A DNA stretch of 64,000 nt from CAKZQX01 sp034437035. Lineage in GTDB: Bacteria; Chloroflexota; Chloroflexia; Chloroflexales; Chloroflexaceae. Shown here one piece after another: positions 17,750 through 24,559 of this stretch (positions within the stretch are counted from its first letter, which is position 1; every line of letters starts with the position of its first letter). The position numbers and the translations under genes are program-made. The notes below the pieces were generated by a model, which saw only the letters and a list, made by a program, of their open reading frames with translations, was not told the origin of the DNA and searched no databases. The stretch covers positions 1 to 64,000 of the forward strand of contig DAOTUI010000175.1 of the NCBI GenBank assembly GCA_034437035.1. Direction: 5' to 3'.

Positions 17750-17952
17750 CGCCCTGGACGGCAAATTACAGCCCACACCGGGCCATGCTGGTAGCGGACG
17801 ATGTAGAATTGGTTGCCCGTACGGGAGGAAACCATGCAGGTACAAGAACGTATATTCGGTGTGGGGCGCGGCATGGGAACTATCCGGACTCCGGTTTCAA
17901 CGTGGGCTTTCGGGTGATGCTCTCCTCGCACATGCGGAATATAGCCGAATAA
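17750..17952 (+). pseudogene. Remnant of a formylglycine-generating-enzyme (FGE/SUMF1)-like gene
   Basis: One plus-strand frame ends CGARHGNYPDSGFNVGFRVM just before a TAA at 17950-17952. This matches the characteristic C-terminal signature of FGE-sulfatase domains (C-x-RN...NPDxRxxxxGFRV). The upstream part of the domain, including the GGSW-type and WEW segments, is not continuous in any frame, so this is a decayed 3' end. A similar remnant lies on the minus strand at 27.7-28.0 kb. Confidence 0.5.
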
Positions 17953-18031
17953 TGCGAAAGGCTCTGGATCAAGAACCCCGCGAAACGGCACGAAAAACGC
18001 GAATACGTGCATGCGCCGCATACTTGCGCCC

Positions 18032-19288
18032 CTACTCCGACCGTAGCGCCTGGATCGGGTTGAGCCGCGCCGCGCGCAGGGCCGGGAAGAAGCCAAATCC
18101 GACCCCGATAGCCGTTGAGATCGTTGTCGCCAGGATGATCGCATTAGCCGAGACCGTCGCCCGCGATCCCTCGGCCCGGAAGACCTCTTCCAGGACAAAC
18201 GTTCCGGCAAACGACATGCCATAGCCCAGCAGCACGCCAAATGCGCCACCGAGGAAGCAGAGCAGGATCGCCTCGATCAGGAACTGCTGCAGGATATCCC
18301 GCGGGCGCGCGCCGACCGCCTTGCGTAGCCCGATCTCGCGGGTGCGCTGCGTCACACTGACCAGCATGATATTCATAATCCCGATGCCACCCACCAGCAA
18401 CGAGATCCCCGCGATAATCCCCAGGAAGACCTTCAGGCCAATAATCGTCGCCTGGGCATTGGCGGCGTCCTCTTCCGGGTTGTCGATGCGAAAGTCATTC
18501 GGCTGATAGGTCAGGCGGTGCCGCTCACGCAGGAGCGCCGTCACCTGCTCAATCGCCGGGTCAACCTCGTCAACGCTGCGCGCCTGCACCGTGATCTGAT
18601 CAACATCGACCCGCGTGGAAACCTGGTTGCGGAACAGGCGGCTACGGGCGGTCTGGTAGGGCACATAGACTGTTTCGCCGGGGCTGTCAAAATCGTTCGA
18701 CACCATACTCGGCTCGGTGGCGATCACCCCCACGACATCAAAGCTCACACCGTCGAGGGTCATGCGCTGCCCCAGGGCGTTGCCGATGCTGCCATACAGC
18801 GTCGCGGCCACCTCGTAGCCGATCACGGCGACCCGCGCGCGCTCCTGCTCGTCCTCCGGCGTGTAGAAGCGGCCGGCCGCCAGTTCATGCGCCGCAACGG
18901 TGAAGTGGCTGGGGGTGATCCCCTTGACCGGGTAGTAGTAGCGGTCGCCACCGCCGCCGGCAACGGCCGTATTCTGATACTCAACCACAACCCCGGTCAC
19001 AGCCGGCGCGACACCCGGACGCAGGATGGCCTCGGCATCTTCGGCAGTCAGGCGGGGCGCGATATCGACATCGGTTGCGGTGCTGTCAACCTGGGGCATG
19101 ATGTAGAACACCCCGACGCCCATTTTATTAAACTCGCCCTCGATATAGTTCGATAGCCCGTTGCCGATCGCCAGCATACCCACGACTGCGCCCACGCCGA
19201 TGATAATGCCCAGCATCGTCAGCAAGGCACGCACCTTATTCGACAGCAACGCCACCCAGGCCACCCGAAACGACTCTAGAATACTCAT
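18032..19288 (-). CDS. MacB-type ABC transporter permease (FtsX-like), second of two
   Basis: This 418-residue inner-membrane protein has the MacB layout: one N-terminal membrane helix (LLTMLGIIIGVGAVVGMLAIG), a large MacB periplasmic core domain (about 45-270), then three C-terminal helices of the FtsX domain including SLLVGGIGIMNIMLVSVTQRTREIGLRKAVGA. Start 19288 is chosen over an in-frame GTG at 19300 because GAGAG lies at the right distance. It is the last gene of a minus-strand operon adaptor-ATPase-permease-permease and is closely similar to the permease upstream, so a heterodimer with the shared ATPase is likely. Exported substrate unknown. Confidence 0.9.
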   Translation of the reverse strand: MSILESFRVAWVALLSNKVRALLTMLGIIIGVGAVVGMLAIGNGLSNYIEGEFNKMGVGVFYIMPQVDSTATDVDIAPRLTAEDAEAILRPGVAPAVTGVVVEYQNTAVAGGGGDRYYYPVKGITPSHFTVAAHELAAGRFYTPEDEQERARVAVIGYEVAATLYGSIGNALGQRMTLDGVSFDVVGVIATEPSMVSNDFDSPGETVYVPYQTARSRLFRNQVSTRVDVDQITVQARSVDEVDPAIEQVTALLRERHRLTYQPNDFRIDNPEEDAANAQATIIGLKVFLGIIAGISLLVGGIGIMNIMLVSVTQRTREIGLRKAVGARPRDILQQFLIEAILLCFLGGAFGVLLGYGMSFAGTFVLEEVFRAEGSRATVSANAIILATTISTAIGVGFGFFPALRAARLNPIQALRSE

Positions 19289-19304
19289 AGTAACTCTCAC
19301 AGAG

Positions 19305-19405
19305 TTTTGAGTTTTGAATGTCGAATGATGAATTTTGAGTTATAACCCCCAGCACGCAGCCCTTGAAACTCAAAACTCAAAACTCAAAACTCACAAACTC
19401 ACAAA
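19305..19405. repeat. Heptamer tandem tracts (GAGTTTT / AAAACTC)
   Basis: Two facing tracts occupy the gap between the two permease genes: GAGTTTT/GAATGTC-type units at about 19312-19343 and five AAAACTC/ACAAACTC units at about 19362-19405. They are inverted relative to each other and could pair in RNA between the two genes of the operon. Confidence 0.75.
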
Positions 19406-20659
19406 CTACTCATAGCGCAATGCTTCAATCGGGTTGAGGCGGGACGCCTGCAACGCCGGGAAGAAACCAAAGAAGAGCCCGATCGTCGCCGCGATGACCG
19501 TCGCCAGCAGCACCGCCCCCGGCGTCACCACCGCCTGCGCGCCCTCGGCCTGGAAGACGCCTACCAGCACAAAGCTGCCCAGGAAGGACAACGCATAGCC
19601 CAGCAATACCCCCAGCGCGGCCCCACACAGGCAGAGCACAATCGCCTCAATCAGGAACTGCTGCAGAATATCCGCGTGGCGCGCGCCCACCGCCTTGCGC
19701 AGGCCGATCTCGCGGGTGCGTTCGGTGACGCTGACCAGCATAATATTCATAATGCCGATGCCGCCCACCAGCAGCGAAATCCCGGCAACAAGCCCCAGGA
19801 AGGCGTTAAAACCCGCGATAATACCTTCAACTGTGGCCGTAATCTGATCCAGACTGATGATCGTGAAGTCATTGTCCTGGTAGGTCAGGCGATGCTGCTC
19901 ACGCAGGATCATTGTCACCTGCCGAATAGCTTCGTCAACCTGGTCCCGGTCCTGTGCCTGAACGGTAAGGGTATTGACATCGACGCGGGAAGAAACCCGG
20001 TTGCGAAAGAGGCGGCTCTTGCCGGTTTCGTAGGGCACAAATACGGAGAGCCCGGCATTGCCGCCAGGTCCACCACCGCTCTGTTCCGGCACCAGGACGC
20101 CCACCACGTCAAAGCTGACGCCATTGATCGAGATACGCTGTCCCACCGGGGGGATCTCCGGGTCGAACAGGTTCTGCGCGGCATCGATCCCCAGGATTGC
20201 CACCCGCGCGCGCGCGTCATTCTCTTCCTCGGTGAAGTAGCGCCCCGCATCCAGCGTGTTGGCGGAAATTGTGAAGTGGCTGGGGGAGACCGCGTTGACC
20301 GACAGGCTCTGGCTCTCCCGCCCGGCCCGCACCGTTCCGTTCAGACTATACTGCACCGCAACCGTTTTGACGGCGGGAGCCGCGCCCGGCTGCATAATCA
20401 CCTCGGCATCGTCGGCGGTCAGGCGGGCCGACCGGTTTTCGTCCACCCGGCGGCTATCGACAAACGGGCCGACATAGAAGACGCCCACGCCAAAGCTGCT
20501 AAACTGCTGATCCAGGAAGCGCTGAAAGCCGCTGCCGATCGCCAGCATGCCAATCACCGCGCCCACACCGATGATAATCCCAAGCATGGTCAGCATGGAG
20601 CGCAGCTTGTTGGCGCTCAGGGCAGTCCAGGCAACCCGCAGTGATTCAAACAACCTCAT
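19406..20659 (-). CDS. MacB-type ABC transporter permease (FtsX-like), first of two
   Basis: This 417-residue paralogue of the downstream permease has an N-terminal helix MLTMLGIIIGVGAVIGMLAIGSG, a MacB core domain of about 230 residues, and a C-terminal FtsX domain with SLLVGGIGIMNIMLVSVTERTREIGLRKAVGARHADILQ (given in part) and two more helices. GGAAACAGAAG lies before the ATG. In the MacAB model such permeases transmit ATP-driven motion to the extracytoplasmic adaptor rather than moving substrate through the membrane. A 350-bp gap with a large palindrome separates it from the ATPase gene. Confidence 0.9.
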   Translation of the reverse strand: MRLFESLRVAWTALSANKLRSMLTMLGIIIGVGAVIGMLAIGSGFQRFLDQQFSSFGVGVFYVGPFVDSRRVDENRSARLTADDAEVIMQPGAAPAVKTVAVQYSLNGTVRAGRESQSLSVNAVSPSHFTISANTLDAGRYFTEEENDARARVAILGIDAAQNLFDPEIPPVGQRISINGVSFDVVGVLVPEQSGGGPGGNAGLSVFVPYETGKSRLFRNRVSSRVDVNTLTVQAQDRDQVDEAIRQVTMILREQHRLTYQDNDFTIISLDQITATVEGIIAGFNAFLGLVAGISLLVGGIGIMNIMLVSVTERTREIGLRKAVGARHADILQQFLIEAIVLCLCGAALGVLLGYALSFLGSFVLVGVFQAEGAQAVVTPGAVLLATVIAATIGLFFGFFPALQASRLNPIEALRYE

Positions 20660-20707
20660 CTTCTGTTTCCTGCTATTCCTGAAAAATTCGCTTGCGCCAC
20701 TGCCCCA

Positions 20708-20733
20708 GTAGGGACGCGCTTCTGCGCGTCCGC
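20708..20733. repeat. GGACGCGC hairpin repeat, copy 3
   Basis: GTAGGGACGCGC-TTCT-GCGCGTCCGC forms a perfect 8-bp stem (core GGACGCGC), inside the gap between the ATPase and permease genes. Confidence 0.7.
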
Positions 20734-20813
20734 AGGGCCGGCCCCTACCGCAACCCTAAATCTGTCGTAGTGCCGCCTTAAGAACTTTGCGCAAATAAGC
20801 CGGATATGCCATC

Positions 20814-20902
20814 CGGGAGTCCCGGATTTAGCCGGTGGGATGCCTGCCTCGGCAGCGGCATACTGTCGGGAAAGCCCGATCCGGCTAAAGCCGGGACTCC
20901 CG
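20814..20902. repeat. Large inverted repeat (CGGGAGTCCCGG arms)
   Basis: Arms of 22 bp at 20814-20835 and 20881-20902 pair with a single mismatch (CGGGAGTCCCGG plus TTTAGCCGG). The 45-nt centre contains a further CGGCAGCGG segment. A GTAGTGCCGCCTT motif just upstream (about 20767) recurs in the GC-rich hairpin near 57570. No coding potential. Confidence 0.75.
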
Positions 20903-21015
20903 TCCAGTAATGTTCATCAGGCGGTTGGGAGCGAATCGCTAAGAACCAGTTCACTACCAATTCAGGATTGCTATACCACTGATTGCAAGGCATAAACGCC
21001 ACGACACACAACCGG

Positions 21016-21744
21016 CTACGCCACCGCCTGCACCCGTGGGGCCACGTTCACCTCGAGCGGCTCGGCGACCGGCGCATCGCTCTCAATCTCACCGTCGCGC
21101 AGGCTGATCACTCGACGGGCATGCCGGGCAATCTCGGCCTCGTGCGTCACCAGGATCACGGTGATCCCCTGCTCGCGGTTAAGCCGCTGGAAGATGCCCA
21201 TGATCTCTTCCCCCGTCTTTGAGTCGAGCGCGCCGGTTGGTTCGTCGGCCATGATAATGCGCGGGTTGTTGACCAGCGCCCGGGCAATCGCCACCCGCTG
21301 CTGCTGCCCGCCGGATAGCTCGTTGGGCTTGTGGTGCAACCGCTCGCCCATGCCCACGGCCTCCAATGCTGCCCGCGCCCGCTCATGCCGGTTGCCCTTG
21401 CCGCCATACAGCATCGGCAGTTCCACATTGCGCAGAGCACTGGTCCGCTGCAGCAGCATGTACTGCTGAAATACAAACCCGATCTTCTGGTTGCGAATGG
21501 CGGCCAGGCGATTATCATTCAGGCTACCGACATCAACGCCATCCAGCAGGTAGGCCCCACCGCTCGGCTGATCCAGGCAGCCGATGATATTCATCAGCGT
21601 ACTCTTGCCGCTACCCGATGGCCCCATAATCGCCACCATCTCGCCCGCGTCAATGGTCAGGGTGACACCGCGCAACGCCTGCACCGTCACATCACCCATC
21701 CGATATGATTTTACAAGCTCGCGTACTTCAATCAACTCGGCCAT
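21016..21744 (-). CDS. MacB/LolD-type ABC transporter ATP-binding protein
   Basis: This 242-residue ATPase has Walker A GPSGSGKST, the signature LSGGQQQRVAIARAL, Walker B IIMADEPTGALD and the H-loop in VILVTHE. The LIEVRELVKSYRMGDVTVQALRGV start and LNxxRLAAIRNQKIGFVFQ are typical of the MacB/LolD subfamily that works with FtsX-like permeases. Start 21744 is chosen because AGGGAGACAGGTGC precedes it. It begins 33 bp after the adaptor gene stop, so the two are cotranscribed. A C-terminal tail of about 25 residues (ESDAPVAEPLEVNVAP) is not conserved in the family. Confidence 0.94.
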   Translation of the reverse strand: MAELIEVRELVKSYRMGDVTVQALRGVTLTIDAGEMVAIMGPSGSGKSTLMNIIGCLDQPSGGAYLLDGVDVGSLNDNRLAAIRNQKIGFVFQQYMLLQRTSALRNVELPMLYGGKGNRHERARAALEAVGMGERLHHKPNELSGGQQQRVAIARALVNNPRIIMADEPTGALDSKTGEEIMGIFQRLNREQGITVILVTHEAEIARHARRVISLRDGEIESDAPVAEPLEVNVAPRVQAVA

Positions 21745-21777
21745 GCACCTGTCTCCCTGGAGATAGAGCATCCTCGG

Positions 21778-23586
21778 TTAGCGCTCCATCGGATTAAACG
21801 TCTGCACTACATCCTGTACCAGGATCTCCTCGCCCGCCTCCAGGCCATCCGTGATCTCCACAAACCGGCGATCACTCAGGCCCAGCGCAACCTCGCGCCG
21901 CTCGCCGGCGGGCATCCCCGGCTCGGTCGGCTCCCCCTCAACCGGAATAAGCACGTAGCTCTGACCATTCTCGGTCTGGACGGCGCGGCGCGGCACCAGC
22001 ACCACATCATCTTTGCTGACCGTCACAATCTCGACCACGGCGGTCATGCCGGGGCGCACGGGCGCATCGCCCATATCAATCTCGACTGTTACTTCGTAGG
22101 TGGTGGTGCCCTGGTCACTCTTATCCGCCGTCGGCGCGATATTTGTCACCGTGCCGGTTAGCTCCTGGTCGGGCAACGCATCCAGCGTGACGCGCACCTG
22201 CTGCCCCACCTCTATCTGGGCCACATCGAGTTCGTCCACCGGCACATCGACATGCATGCTGCTCAGATCGGCGATGACAATATCCGCGCTGCTGCCCGCC
22301 GCCGATGGGCCATCGGTGCGCTCACCCACCTGCAGATTGACGCGGGAGACAGTCGCCGCGAAAGGCGCAACCATGGTGGCCTGCTCAATATCGCGCTCGG
22401 CCTCCTGCACGGCGACCTCGGCGCGGGCAATGGCGGCCTCGGCTTTGGCAATCTCGCCGGCGCTCGGATCAACCAGCAGTTTTTCCAGTTGCGCTTGCGC
22501 CTCAGCGATGCCGGCGCGGTCCACTTCCAGCCCGCTGCTACGGTTTGCGCCAGTCAGTTCTTCCAGGCCGGCCTGGGCCCGCCGCACTTCGGCCCGCGCC
22601 TCGGCCAGATCTTCCGTCCGCACCCCGGACAGCACATCGTCGAGGTTGGCCTGCGCCTCGCGCAGATCGGACTCGCGCTCCTGCAAGGTGGTAATCTCTT
22701 CCTGCTGCGCTTCCTCATAGGCGACCCGCTGCTGCTCCAGGGTCATCTCTGCATCCTCAACCGCGCGCAGGGCGGCGGCCTCTTCGTCCTTATCTTCCTG
22801 GGGCAGTTCGTCGCCACCGCGCGCCAGAGCATTCTCCAACTCGCGGTTCTCCCAGTAGATCCGGCTATACTCTTCCTGCTTGTTGCGCACTTCGTTGGCG
22901 GTTGTTTCCATGTCCAGGCGGGCCCGCTCCTTGGCACCGGCAAGCTGCGTGCGCGCCGAGTTGAGGGCCACGCGGGCCCGCTCCACCCGCTCACGCGCAT
23001 CAACCAGATCTTTCTCTTCAGGGCCGCTCTGGAGGCGGGCCAGTTTTGCCTGCGCCTGCTCCAACTCGGCGCGGGCCGCATCGATATCGGCCTGGGTGAC
23101 ACTGCCGGCTGTCTGATTATACTGGCTCTGTGCCCGGGACACGCGGGCCTGGGCCTCGGCTATCTCCTGTGGTGTTGCACCCTCCCGGATTGTCGCGTAG
23201 TCGGCCTGCTCTTGCGCGAGGTCGGCCCGGGCTTTCTCCAGGCTCAACTCAAGCTCAACCGGATCGATGCGCGCCAGCGGTTGGCCGGGTTCCACAGATG
23301 CGCCCGCCGTGACCAGCACCGCCGTGACCGTGCCGTTGACGGCAAAACTCAGACTGGCCTCGGCTGCCGGTTCAACTTCACCCGTGGCGTCGATGGTGGC
23401 CTCAATCGTGCCCTCCTCGGCGATCGCAACCTCCCAGCCGGGCGGCAGTTCGGCAGCGTCGGTGGGCGCGCCGCGCTGAAGCAATAGCCCACCCGCGCCC
23501 AGCAGCACAATCAGCAGCACCATACCAATCAGCACGGACTTGCGCCGGAACCATTTTCGTCGCCGTGGTGCTGTATCTGTCGTCAT
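21778..23586 (-). CDS. MacA/HlyD-type membrane-fusion (adaptor) protein
   Basis: This 602-residue adaptor of an ABC exporter has a cytoplasmic basic start, one membrane helix (SVLIGMVLLIVLLGAGGLLL, 18-37) and a first half of the lipoyl-like domain (GTIEATIDATGEVEPA). A very long, Ala/Glu/Arg-rich coiled-coil hairpin follows (about 115-400, longer than usual), then the second lipoyl half (VAPFAATVSRVNLQVGE), a beta-barrel (VRVTLDALPDQELTGTV) and a membrane-proximal domain (VVLVPRRAVQTENGQSYVLI). It is the first gene of the minus-strand operon and has GAGGAGCG before the ATG. In a bacterium without a typical outer membrane the long hairpin may span a thick wall; that is inference. Confidence 0.9.
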   Translation of the reverse strand: MTTDTAPRRRKWFRRKSVLIGMVLLIVLLGAGGLLLQRGAPTDAAELPPGWEVAIAEEGTIEATIDATGEVEPAAEASLSFAVNGTVTAVLVTAGASVEPGQPLARIDPVELELSLEKARADLAQEQADYATIREGATPQEIAEAQARVSRAQSQYNQTAGSVTQADIDAARAELEQAQAKLARLQSGPEEKDLVDARERVERARVALNSARTQLAGAKERARLDMETTANEVRNKQEEYSRIYWENRELENALARGGDELPQEDKDEEAAALRAVEDAEMTLEQQRVAYEEAQQEEITTLQERESDLREAQANLDDVLSGVRTEDLAEARAEVRRAQAGLEELTGANRSSGLEVDRAGIAEAQAQLEKLLVDPSAGEIAKAEAAIARAEVAVQEAERDIEQATMVAPFAATVSRVNLQVGERTDGPSAAGSSADIVIADLSSMHVDVPVDELDVAQIEVGQQVRVTLDALPDQELTGTVTNIAPTADKSDQGTTTYEVTVEIDMGDAPVRPGMTAVVEIVTVSKDDVVLVPRRAVQTENGQSYVLIPVEGEPTEPGMPAGERREVALGLSDRRFVEITDGLEAGEEILVQDVVQTFNPMER

Positions 23587-23604
23587 AGCTTCTCGCTCCT
23601 CGAT

Positions 23605-23672
23605 AGTAACGGTTAGGCAATAGGGGTTATAGGGGTTAACGGTTAATCCTGTAACCCGTAACCCCTATTCCC
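23605..23672. repeat. Heptamer-type tract (GGGGTTA / GTAACCC)
   Basis: AGGGGTTATAGGGGTTAACGG is followed by GTAACCCGTAACCCCTA. The two halves are inverted copies with a 7-nt unit and lie just upstream of the adaptor gene. Confidence 0.65.
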
Positions 23673-23923
23673 AGTATCTCATAGTTCGACGCTCGGTGTC
23701 ATCGGGCAGTTGCATTATTTCCCAGTATAAGCCGCGCGAAAGAGCACTGTTCAAATTGCCCTAAACGCCTCATTCGTTGGTCGGAGATCACCTGGGTCGG
23801 AGGGCGGAGCGCGGCACAGCGCGACTACACGCAGAGCAGAGCGGCAAGAGAAGAAGCAGGCGCGAGGAGCGATTTCGCCGGCAGGCGCTTATGCCACCGC
23901 CTCGGGTGAGCCGGCAGCCGCCA
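23673..23923. other. Non-coding stretch
   Basis: This lies between the export operon promoter region and the receiver gene. I see no gene; the short Arg-rich frames here have no family-like features. Confidence 0.4.
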
Positions 23924-24286
23924 TCAGGCACAGTAGGTCGCAACTGTTTCCAACAGCGCATCAAAATCAACCGGCTTGGCAATCAGCGCCTCAGCCCCGA
24001 TTGACCCGGCCGCCTGCTTGATGTCATCAACCGCCGAGAGAACCACCACCGGGATCGTCGCAAATGTCGGGTCTTGCTGCTGGATCGTACGGAACTGCCG
24101 GCCATTCATAATCGGCATCATCAGGTCCAGCAGGATCATACAGGGGCGTATGCCACTGGTGTGAAGATACGTTATGGCCTCCTGTCCATGCGCGGCATCG
24201 GCCACATGGTATCCGGCCTCTTCCAGCAGGTCGGTCAACATAAACCGGATACCGGGATCATCATCATCAATTAAAACAGTGCTCAC
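23924..24286 (-). CDS. Single-domain response regulator (CheY-like receiver)
   Basis: This 120-residue protein is a receiver domain only. It has the acidic pocket VLIDDDD (Asp8-Asp10), the phosphoacceptor Asp54 in ILLDLMMP, Ser84 in VVLSA and Lys104-Pro105 in AKPVD, so it should be phosphorylatable. There is no output domain. It starts with GTG. It lies 270 bp downstream of the hybrid kinase on the same strand, separated by PAL copies, and is a candidate phosphotransfer partner of it. Confidence 0.9.
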   Translation of the reverse strand: MSTVLIDDDDPGIRFMLTDLLEEAGYHVADAAHGQEAITYLHTSGIRPCMILLDLMMPIMNGRQFRTIQQQDPTFATIPVVVLSAVDDIKQAAGSIGAEALIAKPVDFDALLETVATYCA

Positions 24287-24310
24287 TGATATGCTCGCTT
24301 GATCTTATTC

Positions 24311-24454
24311 ACACAAGTTACGCGGTGGACGTACAAACTGGACGTTTCACCCAATGGAAGCTCGATTCGCCTGCGGCAGCATGGTACTTTTGTATCTTTT
24401 TTACCCTGCCGGAGGCGAAATTCTCTGCCGGTTCAGGGACTATGTAACTCCTGT
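24311..24454 (+). repeat. PAL element copy D (short form, no central hairpin)
   Basis: ACACAAGTTACGCGGTG opens the copy and TATGTAACTCCTGT closes it. The middle arms TTCGCCTGCGGCAGCATGGT and CCTGCCGGAGGCGAAAT are both present, joined by a T-rich spacer in place of the hairpin. It lies in the gap between the hybrid kinase and the receiver gene. Confidence 0.85.
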
Positions 24455-24458
24455 CCTA

Positions 24459-24548
24459 TGAAAGCCGGCTTCGCCTGCGGCAGCATGGTACGTTATCCGG
24501 TCTTTTTGGGCAACCATCCGGGTTAACCGCACCAGGCGTAACACCTGT
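24459..24548 (+). repeat. PAL element fragment D2
   Basis: AAAGCCGGCTTCGCCTGCGG, CAGCATGGTACG and a degenerate terminus ACCAGGCGTAACACCTGT follow copy D directly. The right middle arm is lost. Confidence 0.6.
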
Positions 24549-24559
24549 ATATGATCGTA

